From Microbacterium sp. oral taxon 186 str. F0373 (GTDB taxonomy: Bacteria; Actinomycetota; Actinomycetes; Actinomycetales; Microbacteriaceae), in contig NZ_KE150457.1 in NCBI RefSeq assembly GCF_000411455.1, positions 448,962 through 512,961 on the forward strand: DNA of 64,000 nt. The letters run 5' to 3'. Below are positions 35,751-45,309 of the stretch, piece after piece; the first letter of the stretch is position 1; each line of letters opens with the position of its first letter. Made by a program: the position numbers and the translations under genes. A model generated the notes under the pieces. The model was given only the letters and a program-made list of their open reading frames with translations, had not been told where the DNA came from and did not search any database.

Positions 35751-37070
35751 ATGACCATTTCCGACCTCACGACACATCGCCACCCTCTCGCCGGCGGCAC
35801 TCTCGCCGGCCGAACTCGGCGCCGGCGCGCGATCGCCGCCGCCCTGACCGCGACAGCCCTGGCCGTCGGCGCCCTGCTGTCCGCACCGACCGTCGCCCCC
35901 GCCGCGGCGGCGACAGGGTCGTGGACGACCGAATCGATCGCCGGCATGAGCGTGCGGCTGTACACGCCGGCCCGCGCCGCGACACTGGGCACCGGCCGCG
36001 CGCTGATGGTCAGCCTGCACGGGTGTGTGCAGACGGCGTCGACGCTGCAGACCGCCGGCAACTGGGCCGCGACGGCGGAGGAGTACGGCATGGTCGTCGC
36101 CCTCCCCGACGCTCCCGGCGGCGGTGTGGTGCTCGGCTGCTGGGACTACTACGACAGCAACCACTCGCGCATCTCCCCCGCCCGCCACGACGACAACCTG
36201 CTCGCGCTGGTCTCGGCACTCACCGACCGCACCTCACTCGGCATCGATCGGGCGCAGGTGTATCTCTCGGGCCTGTCCTCCGGGGGCGGCGAGACCATGG
36301 TGATGGGGTGCCTCGCCCCCGACGTGTTCGCGGGCATCGGCATCAACGCCGGACCCACCGTCGGCACCACGTCGGGACAGATCGGCAGCGTCGCCGTCTC
36401 GCAGGCCCAGGGCACGGCGACCTGCCGGAACTTCGCCGGCTCGGCATCCGCGTCGTTCTCGAGCCAGCTCACCTCGGTGATCTACGGATCCAACGACACG
36501 ACGGTGGCGACGGGCTACAACACCCTCAACGCTCAGATCATGGCGGACATCTACGGCGCCGGGGCGACGTCGACGTTCTCGCTGGCACGGCTGGCCGGCA
36601 CCAACACGGCGGGATCCGGCACGCTCTACGCGGATGCCGCGGGCCCGCGCGTCTCGCTCATCCAGAACACCGGCCTCGGGCACAATTGGCCGGCCGGCGG
36701 CGGTCCGGGCGGCTCGTACGTGTCGACGAACAGCATCGACTACCCCGCGTACGTGACGGGCTTCTTCTTCGCGCACAACCGGCGCGTCGACCGTTCGGCG
36801 ACCCCGACCCCGACTCCGGCGGTCACCCCGACGCCGACCGCCACGCCGACGGCGAGCCCCAGCCCGACGCCGACCGCACCGGGCGCGACGTGCGTGACGA
36901 CCACCAATGCCGCCCACAAGGCGGCGGGCCGGGCGACCAACTACGGCGTCAACCCCTACAACCCGTACTACGCGGTGGGCAGTCTCGACTACCTCGGGCA
37001 GGGCGATGCGACGGTCACGAGCCTGCAGCAGACGACGGCGTCGCGCTGGACGAAGGTGAGCGGGTGCTGA
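35751..37070 (+). CDS. Secreted PHB-depolymerase-family esterase
   Basis: 439 residues. The twin-Arg-like RTRRRRAIAA leads into a signal peptide ending near AAAAT. The alpha/beta-hydrolase domain has the lipase box G174-L-S176-S-G, D249 in IYGSNDTTV and H310 in TGLGHNWPAGG, a full triad; MVSLHGCVQT is the oxyanion region. A Pro/Thr repeat linker (about 349-378) joins a C-terminal domain of about 60 residues bounded by cysteines, probably substrate-binding. It likely degrades an extracellular polyester or acetylated/feruloylated polysaccharide. Start chosen at ATG 35751 with GGAG upstream. Confidence 0.9.
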   Translation: MTISDLTTHRHPLAGGTLAGRTRRRRAIAAALTATALAVGALLSAPTVAPAAAATGSWTTESIAGMSVRLYTPARAATLGTGRALMVSLHGCVQTASTLQTAGNWAATAEEYGMVVALPDAPGGGVVLGCWDYYDSNHSRISPARHDDNLLALVSALTDRTSLGIDRAQVYLSGLSSGGGETMVMGCLAPDVFAGIGINAGPTVGTTSGQIGSVAVSQAQGTATCRNFAGSASASFSSQLTSVIYGSNDTTVATGYNTLNAQIMADIYGAGATSTFSLARLAGTNTAGSGTLYADAAGPRVSLIQNTGLGHNWPAGGGPGGSYVSTNSIDYPAYVTGFFFAHNRRVDRSATPTPTPAVTPTPTATPTASPSPTPTAPGATCVTTTNAAHKAAGRATNYGVNPYNPYYAVGSLDYLGQGDATVTSLQQTTASRWTKVSGC

Positions 37071-37093
37071 CCCGCCCCGCATAGGCTGGCCGG

Positions 37094-38287
37094 ATGGAAC
37101 GCGCCGAGCTCACCGCCCTGCTCACCTCCGAGGGGCTGCGGCTGGTCGATGAGCTCGGCGCGATCGACTCCTCCGATGAGGTGGCACGCACCGTATCGCG
37201 GTTGCGGGCGCAGGGCCTGTCACCCGAACTCGTCGCAGCCGCCGTCGGACAGGCGCGGCTGCGGACGCGCGCACGCGCGAAGTTCGGCGCGTTCGCCGAC
37301 CGGATGCTGTTCACGCGCGCGGGCCTCGAACAGGCCACGCGCCTGTCGGTGGGCGCGCGCCACGCGGGCCGGTTCCGCGACGCCGGCGTGCACCGCGTCG
37401 CCGACCTCGGCTGCGGGATCGGCGGCGATGCGCTCGCCTTCGCCGGGATCGGCCTCGACGTGCTGGCCGTCGACGCCGACGAGACCACCGCCGCGCTCGC
37501 CGCATACAACCTCGCCGCGTTCGGCGACACCGCGACGGTGCGCCATGCCCGCGCCGAGGACGTCGCACTCGACGGCGTCGACGCGGTATGGCTCGATCCG
37601 GCCCGACGTACGGCCGGCCACACCGAGACCGCGCGGGTCGCCGCCGGCGACTGGTCGCCGTCGCTGGAATGGGTCTTCGCTCTCGCGGAGCGGATGCCCG
37701 CGGGCATCAAGCTCGGACCGGCATTCGACCGGGCGCGGATCCCGGAGGCTGCGGAGGCGCAGTGGATCAGCGTCGACGGGTCGACCATCGAGCTCGTCGT
37801 CTGGACCGGAAAGCTCGCCCGCGCTGGTGTCCGCCGCTCGGCGCTCGTCGTCCGCTCCGACCGCGCGGCCGAACTGACGGCGCCCTCCGACGCCGAGGAT
37901 GCCGAGGTCCGACCCTTGGGCGCTTTCGTCCACGAGCCGGAGGGCGCCGTCATCCGCGCACGCCTGATCGGCGAGGTGGCCCGCCGCCTCGACGCCGGAA
38001 TGCTCGCCCCCGGCATCGCCTACCTGACCTCCGATGCCGAGATCACGAGCCCCTTCGTGCAGTCCTTCCGCGTCCTCGAGGAGCTGCCCACCGATCTGAA
38101 GGCGCTCCGGCAGGCGCTCCGGGAGCGGGAGATCGGCACGCTGGAGATCAAGAAGCGCGGCGTCGATGTCGACCCCGCGACCTTCCGCACCCAACTGAAG
38201 CTGAAGGGTCCGCGCACCGCGACGCTCATCCTCACGCGTGCGGGAACCTCGCGCATCGCCCTGCTCGCCGAGCGCGTCACCGGCTGA
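37094..38287 (+). CDS. THUMP-like class I SAM methyltransferase
   Basis: 397 residues. The central Rossmann methyltransferase has motif I VADLGCGIGGDALAFAGIGL, the acidic end of strand 2 (LAVDADE), and AVWLDPARR, the Asp-Pro-Ala-Arg motif that marks this family. The C-terminal part is the THUMP-like RNA-binding domain (KKRGVDVDPATFRTQLKLKG). It probably methylates RNA; the target is unknown. It starts 20 bp after the esterase gene but has its own annotation-like spacing and need not share its function. Confidence 0.88.
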   Translation: MERAELTALLTSEGLRLVDELGAIDSSDEVARTVSRLRAQGLSPELVAAAVGQARLRTRARAKFGAFADRMLFTRAGLEQATRLSVGARHAGRFRDAGVHRVADLGCGIGGDALAFAGIGLDVLAVDADETTAALAAYNLAAFGDTATVRHARAEDVALDGVDAVWLDPARRTAGHTETARVAAGDWSPSLEWVFALAERMPAGIKLGPAFDRARIPEAAEAQWISVDGSTIELVVWTGKLARAGVRRSALVVRSDRAAELTAPSDAEDAEVRPLGAFVHEPEGAVIRARLIGEVARRLDAGMLAPGIAYLTSDAEITSPFVQSFRVLEELPTDLKALRQALREREIGTLEIKKRGVDVDPATFRTQLKLKGPRTATLILTRAGTSRIALLAERVTG

Positions 38288-38316
38288 CGCGCATCACGTC
38301 GGCGCGGCGCGCCTGC

Positions 38317-38802
38317 TCAGCCGAAGAGCGGCCCCTGGGTCGACGCCCACCACAGCCAGCCGGCACTGTAGGCGAGCGACAGCAGGCTCAGGCACAGCGC
38401 CCAGACCGCGACGGCGCGGCTCTCCCACGGGCGGCGCAGTGCGACGACGGCGAAGACCGCTCCCACGATGCCGATGAGAAAGCCCCAGCCGACCACGAGC
38501 GACACGATCAGTCCGACGACGGCGAACGTGAGGGCCCACGGGGCGCTGCGGGGCAGCACCGGCGGCGCCGGCGCCCAGCGCACGTCGGGTTCGGGCGTCC
38601 ACGACGCAGCGGCCGCGGCATCCACATTCACCGGTGCCGCCACCGGCACCGGCTCGGTGAACTCGCGCTGGAAGCCGCCGCGGTGCGCCCCGGGGAGCGC
38701 CGCACTGTCGGCGGGGGCGACGTCGGTCGACGGTGCGTCCAGCCGCGTGTCGACGCGCGGGACGGGCACGTCGGGCGCGGGGCCGGGGCGGTCGTCACTC
38801 AT
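38317..38802 (-). CDS. Pro-rich DUF4190-like membrane protein
   Basis: 161 residues. The first 85 are disordered, rich in Pro, Ala and Asp. Three transmembrane helices follow ([20 protein letters not shown], then [16 protein letters not shown], then [20 protein letters not shown]). This is the DUF4190-type layout; no function is known. The ATG overlaps the tsaD stop (ATGA), making it the last gene of the tsaD operon. The frame continues upstream only as a shadow of tsaD. Confidence 0.75.
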   Translation of the reverse strand: MSDDRPGPAPDVPVPRVDTRLDAPSTDVAPADSAALPGAHRGGFQREFTEPVPVAAPVNVDAAAAASWTPEPDVRWAPAPPVLPRSAPWALTFAVVGLIVSLVVGWGFLIGIVGAVFAVVALRRPWESRAVAVWALCLSLLSLAYSAGWLWWASTQGPLFG

Positions 38803-39866
38803 CCCACGGCCTCCCCGGCGACCTGGATCTGCGTCACCGGCAACGTCGAATCCGCGCCGAACGCGAGGCGCGAGGGCGGGCGTCCGCTCGCGATGAGCTC
38901 GGACGCGAGCGCGGCGATCATGGCTCCGTTGTCGGTGCACAGGCTCAGCGGCGGAATGCGTACGGCGACACCCGCCTCGGCCGCGCGCGCGAGCGCGACC
39001 TCGCGCAGACGGCGGTTGGCGATGACGCCGCCGCCGAGCAGCAGCCGCGGCACGCCGTGCTCAGCGCAGGCGTCGAGCGCCTTCGTGACGAGCACGTCGA
39101 CGACCGCTTCGCGGAAGGATGCCGCGACATCCGCCACGGCGACCTGCTGCCCCGACGCGTCGGCCTGCTCGACCCAGCGCGCGACGGCTGTCTTCAGGCC
39201 GGAGAAGGAGAAATCGTAGCGGTGCGCCGCCATGTCGGACGCGCGGGACAGCCCGCGCGGGAAGCGAATGGCCGACGGGTCGCCGCCGGCGGCGGCGCGG
39301 TCGATCTCCGGTCCTCCGGGGTAGGGCAGCCCGAGGATGCGCGCGATCTTGTCGAAGGCCTCTCCGGCGGCGTCATCGAGGGTCTCGCCGAGAAGCTCCA
39401 CGTCGCTCACGAGGTCACGCACGAGAAGCAGCGAAGTGTGTCCGCCGCTGACCAGCAGCGCGACCGTCGGGTACTCGACGTCCTCGCCGGTGAGCAGGTC
39501 GGCGGCGATGTGTCCGACGAGATGGTTGACGGCGTACAGCGGCTTGTCGAGACCGACCGCAAGAGCCTTGGCGGCGCCGATGCCGACCATGAGCGCACCG
39601 GCGAGCCCCGGCCCGCTCGTGACGGCGACGGCATCCACGTCGGTGAGGGCGATGCCGGCCTCGGCCACGGCGGCGGCGATCGCCGGCTGCAGCGCCTCCA
39701 GGTGCGCGCGGGCGGCGACTTCGGGCACGACGCCGCCGAAGCGGGCGTGCTCGTCCATGGAGCTCGAGATGGTGTTGCTGAGGAGGGTGCGGCCCCGGAC
39801 GATGCCGATGCCGGTCTCGTCGCAACTGGTCTCGATGCCGAGCACGAGCGGTTCGCTGGCGGTCAT
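38799..39866 (-). CDS. tsaD: tRNA N6-threonylcarbamoyladenosine transferase
   Basis: 355 residues of the Kae1/TsaD family. It opens [16 protein letters not shown] and has the iron-binding [16 protein letters not shown] motif, then [19 protein letters not shown] and the [13 protein letters not shown]-binding loop. It transfers threonylcarbamoyl to A37 of ANN-decoding tRNAs, with tsaB and tsaE encoded upstream. The ATG overlaps the rimI stop and follows GGGGGAG; a GTG two codons earlier is an alternative. Confidence 0.96.
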   Translation of the reverse strand: MTASEPLVLGIETSCDETGIGIVRGRTLLSNTISSSMDEHARFGGVVPEVAARAHLEALQPAIAAAVAEAGIALTDVDAVAVTSGPGLAGALMVGIGAAKALAVGLDKPLYAVNHLVGHIAADLLTGEDVEYPTVALLVSGGHTSLLLVRDLVSDVELLGETLDDAAGEAFDKIARILGLPYPGGPEIDRAAAGGDPSAIRFPRGLSRASDMAAHRYDFSFSGLKTAVARWVEQADASGQQVAVADVAASFREAVVDVLVTKALDACAEHGVPRLLLGGGVIANRRLREVALARAAEAGVAVRIPPLSLCTDNGAMIAALASELIASGRPPSRLAFGADSTLPVTQIQVAGEAVG

Positions 39867-40360
39867 GAGCACACTCCCCCGGTCTGCGTCTGCGCGCCGT
39901 GGCCGGCGACCCAGGCGACGAGATCGAGCTTCATGACGACGGCATCCACGTCATCGGGCTGGTAGTAGCGGGGGCGACGCGCGATCTCGAGGAATCCCTC
40001 CGAGACGTACAGCGCGGACGCGGTCGGATTGTCGGCACGCACCTCGAGGAACACCTCGCGCGCCCCGCGCTGTCGCGCCGCCTCCAGGAGTGCCCGCAGC
40101 AGCGTCCGCCCCCGGCCCCGACCCCGGGCGGAGGCGGAGACCGTGATCGTCTGGATGTCGGCGTCTGCGGCGCGGGCGACGGCACGGACCCCGCCGTAGC
40201 CGAGCAGGCGACCCGCCTCGACGTCGACGAGGTAGTGCGCGTGCGGGGAGAGGAGCTCCTCGCGCATCATGGGCTCGCTCCACGCGTCGGTCGGAAACGA
40301 CGTGCGTTCGAGGTCCATGATGTCGGCGAGGTCGGAAACCGTAGCCGTGCGCAGCGTCAT
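39863..40360 (-). CDS. rimI: Ribosomal-protein S18-alanine N-acetyltransferase
   Basis: 165-residue GNAT enzyme. The acetyl-CoA loop is [20 protein letters not shown] (Q/R-x-x-G-x-G/A type) and the downstream [20 protein letters not shown], followed by [13 protein letters not shown], is the RimI signature. It acetylates the N-terminus of ribosomal protein S18 in the best-known member. Its place between tsaB and tsaD, with 4-bp overlaps on both sides, is the usual actinobacterial order. Confidence 0.93.
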   Translation of the reverse strand: MTLRTATVSDLADIMDLERTSFPTDAWSEPMMREELLSPHAHYLVDVEAGRLLGYGGVRAVARAADADIQTITVSASARGRGRGRTLLRALLEAARQRGAREVFLEVRADNPTASALYVSEGFLEIARRPRYYQPDDVDAVVMKLDLVAWVAGHGAQTQTGGVCS

Positions 40361-41049
40361 GCGCGGCCCTCGGCACCCGGACGGGTGATGCTCTTCGGCA
40401 GCGTCACGTCGGGAGCACGCAGGTACAGCGGCTCCGCACCGGTGAGTTCGCGTCCGGCGGCGACGGCACGCGCCGCGACGACCGCGAGCATGGCCGCGCT
40501 GATCGCGGTCACATCGACGCGCTCGGCCTCCTGCGCAGACAGCACCGCGTCGATGTCGGTGCGCAGGGCGAGGGCCGGTCCCGTCGCGCGGATGGGGAGG
40601 CCGTCGGCATCCATGCCCTCGTACACCGAGTACGCGACCTCACGCCGCCGGGCATCGGTCACGACGGCGAACCGGCGCGTGTCGGCGTACGGATCGGCCA
40701 GCGCATCGTCGAGGAGGATCGCGAGAGCTGCCGCATCATGACTGGGCACCGCGACGACGGGAAGGCTCCGGGCGAGGGCGAAGGCGCGTGCCGCCGCGAT
40801 GCCCACGCGCAGCCCCGTGAAGGGGCCCGGGCCCATCCCGGCCGCGACGTGCGTGAGGGTGACCGGCTCTGGCGCCCCCGTCTGTCCGATCGGACCGCGG
40901 GCGGCGTCGGCGAGCGCGTCGCGCAGGAGGTCGCCGATCACTTCGGCGTGACCGAGCGGGTTGTCGCTGGTGCGGTCGGCGCGAACCGCGCCGTCGGGAT
41001 CGACGATGCCGACGGCGGTGCCGAGCGAGGTGTCGATGCCGAGGATCAC
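40357..41049 (-). CDS. tsaB: t6A biosynthesis protein TsaB
   Basis: 230 residues from a GTG at 41049 preceded by GGAAAC. The ASKHA-fold start MILGIDTSLGTAVGIVDPDG and the GMGPGPFTGLRVGIAAARAF stretch identify TsaB, the inactive partner of TsaD in the t6A complex. The stop overlaps the rimI start. Frames that extend farther upstream run through tsaE and lack family residues. Confidence 0.94.
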   Translation of the reverse strand: MILGIDTSLGTAVGIVDPDGAVRADRTSDNPLGHAEVIGDLLRDALADAARGPIGQTGAPEPVTLTHVAAGMGPGPFTGLRVGIAAARAFALARSLPVVAVPSHDAAALAILLDDALADPYADTRRFAVVTDARRREVAYSVYEGMDADGLPIRATGPALALRTDIDAVLSAQEAERVDVTAISAAMLAVVAARAVAAGRELTGAEPLYLRAPDVTLPKSITRPGAEGRA

Positions 41050-41087
41050 GTTTCCAGGGTAATCGCGCTCAGCGCCCGCCGGAGCGC

Positions 41088-41591
41088 TCACCCGTGCCGG
41101 GTGATGCGCACGCGCCGCGGTGCGGCGTCCTCCATCGCGGCCATGTGGGGGCCGGCGGTGCCGCAGGCGTTGTCGACGCCGGTGCCGCTCCAGCCCCGGT
41201 CGATCTCGACTTCCCACCAGCGGTCGGCGACGGCATCCGCGAACGGCGCCGCCCACTCGGCGACGACGACCGCATGGGCGAAATCGATGTCGAGGTCGTC
41301 GAGCTCTCCGTCGGTTCCGAGCCGGTAGGCGTCGACGTGCACGAGGGCGGGACCGTCGGCGAGCGAGGGGTGGGTGCGGGCGATGACGAAGGTCGGGCTC
41401 TGCACGCGGCCGCGCACGCCGAGTTCGGCGGCGATGCCGCGCGTCAACGTCGTCTTGCCAGCACCGAGGGGCCCCGTCAGCACGACGAGATCACCGGCGC
41501 CCAGCGCGCGGCCGAAAGCCCGGCCGAGCTCTTCCATCTCTGCGGGCGAGGCGATCTCGCGCTGCCCGACGAACTCATCCAATCCGCTCAT
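41088..41591 (-). CDS. tsaE: t6A biosynthesis ATPase TsaE
   Basis: 167 residues with the P-loop LTGPLGAGKTTLTRGIAAEL, the QSPTFVIARTH segment that follows in this family, HVDAYRLG and VVAEW (Walker B-like). TsaE hydrolyses ATP to cycle the TsaBD complex. Start at ATG 41591; a longer frame would add a basic, unrelated tail. It ends 39 bp before tsaB. Confidence 0.94.
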   Translation of the reverse strand: MSGLDEFVGQREIASPAEMEELGRAFGRALGAGDLVVLTGPLGAGKTTLTRGIAAELGVRGRVQSPTFVIARTHPSLADGPALVHVDAYRLGTDGELDDLDIDFAHAVVVAEWAAPFADAVADRWWEVEIDRGWSGTGVDNACGTAGPHMAAMEDAAPRRVRITRHG

Positions 41592-41684
41592 GCGATCACC
41601 GTTTCGTCTTCTCTCCGCCCGCTGCAACGCCGCGGACGGGTCCCGGATTCCCGCGGGCGGGGTGCGCAGCGCGCAGCGGTGAAC

Positions 41685-42809
41685 TCACGCCGCGCCCTCG
41701 CGCCGCGGCACGCGCGCACCGATGCGGGTGACGATCTCGTAGTTGATGGTGCCCGCGGCACCCGCCCACACCTCCACCGGCGGCGCCCCCAGCGTCGGGT
41801 CGCCGAACAGGACGGCTTCGTCGCCCACCGCGACGGGGTGATCACCGACGTCGACGACGAACTGGTCCATCGCGATGCGACCGGCGACCGGGAAGACCTC
41901 CCCGCCGATGCGGACGGCGGCGCCCCCGGATGCCGCGCGCGGCACACCGTCGGCGTAGCCCGCGGGGATCAGGGCGAGCGTGGTCGCCCGCGTCGTGCGG
42001 TAGCCGTAGCCGTAGGAGACGCCCTGGCCGGCGGGCACGCGCCGGACAGCGGCAACGGCGGCGCGAAGCGTCATCGCGGGTCGCAGGCCCAGATCGGCGG
42101 AGGTGCGGTCGGCGAACGGCGACAGCCCGTAGATCGCAATGCCGAGCCGGACGCACCCGAAGCGCGATTCGGGCAGGGCGATGGCCGCGTGCGAAGCGGC
42201 GATGTGCCGCAGCTGCGGGGCGAGGCCATGGGATGCCGCGAGGGCGAGCCCGTCGCTGAAACGCTCGATCGCCGCGCGGTCATCGGCGGCGGACGTGTTC
42301 GACAGATGGCTGAAGATGCCCACGACCCGCAGGCGCCCGATGCGCTCCAGACGGGCGGCCTCGGCGAAGGCGACCGCGTAGTCGGCGGGGGCGAGCCCGT
42401 TGCGGCCGAGGCCCGTCTCGATCTTCAGGTGCACGCCCACGGGGCGATCGGCCGACGCCGCCGCGGCGGCGGCCTGCAGCTGATCGATGCGGGAGACACC
42501 GAGCTCGATGCCACGGGAGGCGGCCTCGGCGAAGCGGGCGGCGGGCGCGTGGAGCCAGGCGACGATGGGGGCGTCGATGCCCGCGCGGCGCAGGGCCAGC
42601 GCCTCGTCGATGTCGGAGACGCCGATGCGGCGGACGCCCCCCTCGAGCGCCGCGCGGGCCGAACGCACGGCGCCGTGCCCGTAGCCGTCGGCCTTGACGA
42701 CGGCGATGACCTCGGATGCCGTCAGCTGTCGCAGGTGCCGCACGTTCGCCGTGATCGCCGCGGTGTCGATGACGGCTTCGCGCAGCACGCCCTCGGGAAG
42801 TCTGCTCAT
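41685..42809 (-). CDS. alr: Alanine racemase
   Basis: 374 residues. The PLP-binding Lys39 is in VIAVVKADGYGHGAVRSARA and the second catalytic residue, Tyr, is in GVSYGYGYRT of the C-terminal domain. It makes D-alanine for peptidoglycan. The start overlaps the acpS stop (ATGA), and the gene order acpS-alr-tsaE is widely kept in related genomes. Confidence 0.95.
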   Translation of the reverse strand: MSRLPEGVLREAVIDTAAITANVRHLRQLTASEVIAVVKADGYGHGAVRSARAALEGGVRRIGVSDIDEALALRRAGIDAPIVAWLHAPAARFAEAASRGIELGVSRIDQLQAAAAAASADRPVGVHLKIETGLGRNGLAPADYAVAFAEAARLERIGRLRVVGIFSHLSNTSAADDRAAIERFSDGLALAASHGLAPQLRHIAASHAAIALPESRFGCVRLGIAIYGLSPFADRTSADLGLRPAMTLRAAVAAVRRVPAGQGVSYGYGYRTTRATTLALIPAGYADGVPRAASGGAAVRIGGEVFPVAGRIAMDQFVVDVGDHPVAVGDEAVLFGDPTLGAPPVEVWAGAAGTINYEIVTRIGARVPRREGAA

Positions 42810-43168
42810 GCGCTCTCCTGCGATTCGGCGATGACGTACGCGGTCGCCAAACCCGCGTCGTGACTGAGGGACAGATGCAGGGCGCCGATGCCGCGCGCGG
42901 CGACCGTGGCCGCCGTCTCGCCGCTCAGCGCGAAGACGGGCCGGCCCGACGGCTCGCTCGCCACCTCGATGTCTGTCCAGTGCACACCGTCCGAGCCGCC
43001 GAGCGCCTTGATCAGCGCCTCCTTGGCGGCGTAGCGGGCGGCCAAGGAGTGCGGCCTCAGGCCGCGCTCCCCCGGCGCGAAGAGACGCTCGATCAGCCGG
43101 GGCGTGCGCTGCAGCGAACGCTCGAAGCGCGGGATGTCGACGAGATCGACGCCGATTCCGATGATCAC
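42806..43168 (-). CDS. acpS: Holo-[acyl-carrier-protein] synthase
   Basis: 120 residues. IGIGVDLVDIPRFERSLQRT has the metal-binding Asp and SLAARYAAKEALIKALGG the second motif (Glu in AKEA); LHLSLSHDAGLATAYVI closes the protein. It moves 4'-phosphopantetheine from CoA to acyl carrier protein. It sits between glmS (with a repeat element in the gap) and alr. Confidence 0.95.
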   Translation of the reverse strand: MIIGIGVDLVDIPRFERSLQRTPRLIERLFAPGERGLRPHSLAARYAAKEALIKALGGSDGVHWTDIEVASEPSGRPVFALSGETAATVAARGIGALHLSLSHDAGLATAYVIAESQESA

Positions 43169-43287
43169 GGCATCCTCCCCTGTTCTGCTCGGCGACGGCG
43201 TGGTCGACGCCGCGTCGCCCGCGCCCCCGTCAGCCTACCGGCGCCCCACCCTGATCACCGTGGCCCGCCTGCCCGCGATCCCCCGCG

Positions 43288-43336
43288 CGAGAAACCATCC
43301 CCGTTCCGAGAAACCCGGCACGGAGCGGTTTCTCGG
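43288..43336. repeat. Three-copy inverted-repeat element between glmS and acpS
   Basis: CGAGAAACC (43288-43296) and CCGAGAAACC (43306-43315) are both complementary to GGTTTCTCGG (43327-43336). Here two left arms compete for one right arm, the mirror of the elements at 26.25 and 32.48 kb. It lies 52 bp past the glmS stop. Confidence 0.65.
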
Positions 43337-43388
43337 CATGCAAGATGCGTCTCGCGGCGCGATGCGGCCCGCCGTGGGCGGCGGGGGG

Positions 43389-45239
43389 CTACTCGACGGT
43401 GACGGACTTCGCGAGGTTGCGCGGCTGGTCGACGTCCAGGCCCTTCGCGGTCGCGAGGCCCATGGCGAAGATGTGCAAGGGCACGACCGCGAGCAGCGGC
43501 TCGAACAGCGGGCCGGCCAGCGGGATGCGCAGCACCTCGTCGGCGAATGGCAGCACGGCGGCATCGCCCTCTTCGGCGACGGCGATGACGCGCGCGCCGC
43601 GGGCGCGGATCTCCTGGATGTTGGAGACGACCTTCTTGTGCAGCTCGGCCGACTCGCGAGGAGAAGGCACGATGACGAACACCGGCTGACCGGGTTCGAT
43701 CAGCGCGATAGGGCCGTGCTTGAGCTCACCGGCGGCGAAGCCCTCCGCATGGATGTAGCTGATCTCCTTGAGTTTGAGCGCACCCTCCAGGGCGATCGGG
43801 TAGCCGACGTGACGGCCCAGGAACAGCACCGACTGGGTGTCGGCCATCCAGTGCGAGAACTGCTCGATGTGCGTCTGCTCCTCCTCGAGCACGCGCTGGA
43901 TCTTGGCGGGGACCGCCTCGAGCTCGCGCACGTGCGTCGCCTGCTCGCCCACGGAGATCGTGCCGCGCAGGCGCGCGACGTGGAGGGCCAGCAGGTACAG
44001 CGCGGTGATCTGGGCGACGAAGGCCTTCGTGGAGGCCACGGCCACCTCGGGCCCTGCGTGCGTGTAGATCACGGCATCCGACTCGCGGGGAATGGTCGCG
44101 CCCTGCGTGTTGCAGATCGACAGCGTCTTGGCGCCCTGCTCGCGGGCGTACTTGACGGCCATCAGCGTGTCCATGGTCTCGCCCGACTGGCTGATCGAGA
44201 CGACCAGCGTGTCCTCGCCGATGACCGGGTCGCGGTAGCGGAACTCGTGCGCGAGCTCCACGTCGACGGGGATGCGGGTCCACTGCTCGAGCGCGTACTT
44301 GCCGGTCTGACCGGCGTAGGCGGCGGTGCCGCAGGCGATCACGACGATGCGACGGATGCCGGTGAACAGCTCATCCATGCCGTCGAGCTCGGGAATGGTC
44401 ACCGTGCCGTCGTGCAGGCGCCCGCGAACCGTGTTCGCGACGGCCTCGGGCTCCTCGGAGACCTCCTTGGCCATGAACGAAGACCAGCCGCCCTTCTCAG
44501 CCGCCGAGGCGTCCCAGACGACCTCGAACGGCTCGACCTCGACGGGGGCACCGGAGAAGTCGGTGACCTCGACGCCGGCGGGCGTGATCGCGACGATTTC
44601 GTCCTGTCCGATCGCTAGCGCGTTGCGCGTGTGCTCGACGAAGGCGGCGACGTCGGATCCGAGGAAGTTCTCGCCCTCGCCGAGACCGATCACGAGGGGC
44701 GAGTTGCGGCGGGCGCCGACGACCAGTCCGGGCTGGTCGCGGTGCATCGCGAGGAGCGTGAAAGCGCCGTCCAGGCGCGAGACGACGGTGCGGAACGCGG
44801 CGACGAGGTCGCCGGAGGCCTGATACTCGCGGCCGAGGAGCACCGCGGCGACTTCGGTGTCGGTCTCGGAGCGGAACGTGTAGCCCTCGCTGAGCAGCTC
44901 GGCCTTCAGCTCGGAGAAGTTCTCGATGATGCCGTTGTGGATGACGGCGAGCTTGTCGTCGTCGGCGAGGTGCGGGTGCGCGTTCGCGTCGGTCGGACCG
45001 CCGTGCGTGGCCCAGCGCGTGTGACCGATGCCGGTGGTGCCGTCGGGCATCGGGTGGGCGCTGAGGTCGTCGCGCAGCACCTGCAGCTTGCCGGCGCGCT
45101 TGCGCATGTCCAGCTCCCCCGCACCGTCGATGACGGCGATGCCGGCGGAGTCGTAGCCGCGGTATTCCAGGCGGGCGAGCCCGGCGAGAAGGATGGCCTG
45201 GCTGTCGCGAGGGCCCACGTATCCGACGATTCCACACAT
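43389..45239 (-). CDS. glmS: Glucosamine-6-phosphate synthase (isomerising)
   Basis: 616 residues. The mature N-terminus would expose Cys2 (MCGIVGYVGPRDSQAILLAG), the glutaminase nucleophile; the second half holds two SIS domains (ACGTAAYAGQTGKYALEQW and VSISQSGETMDTLMAVKYA) and ends in the usual ...AKSVTVE. It makes glucosamine-6-phosphate from fructose-6-phosphate and glutamine, feeding GlmM encoded 2.2 kb upstream. Starts farther upstream would bury Cys2 and were rejected. Confidence 0.97.
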   Translation of the reverse strand: MCGIVGYVGPRDSQAILLAGLARLEYRGYDSAGIAVIDGAGELDMRKRAGKLQVLRDDLSAHPMPDGTTGIGHTRWATHGGPTDANAHPHLADDDKLAVIHNGIIENFSELKAELLSEGYTFRSETDTEVAAVLLGREYQASGDLVAAFRTVVSRLDGAFTLLAMHRDQPGLVVGARRNSPLVIGLGEGENFLGSDVAAFVEHTRNALAIGQDEIVAITPAGVEVTDFSGAPVEVEPFEVVWDASAAEKGGWSSFMAKEVSEEPEAVANTVRGRLHDGTVTIPELDGMDELFTGIRRIVVIACGTAAYAGQTGKYALEQWTRIPVDVELAHEFRYRDPVIGEDTLVVSISQSGETMDTLMAVKYAREQGAKTLSICNTQGATIPRESDAVIYTHAGPEVAVASTKAFVAQITALYLLALHVARLRGTISVGEQATHVRELEAVPAKIQRVLEEEQTHIEQFSHWMADTQSVLFLGRHVGYPIALEGALKLKEISYIHAEGFAAGELKHGPIALIEPGQPVFVIVPSPRESAELHKKVVSNIQEIRARGARVIAVAEEGDAAVLPFADEVLRIPLAGPLFEPLLAVVPLHIFAMGLATAKGLDVDQPRNLAKSVTVE

Positions 45240-45309
45240 GGGCTCCATGGTAGGTGCGCCCATTTGCGCGGAGCCCTCACAAACGCCGTGAAATCGGCGG
45301 ACGTCCCCG

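Noticed and set aside
36860..36950. Pro/Thr repeats in the esterase gene taken as a DNA tandem repeat
   Set aside because: They encode an ordinary interdomain linker of secreted enzymes and are not a separate repeat element.
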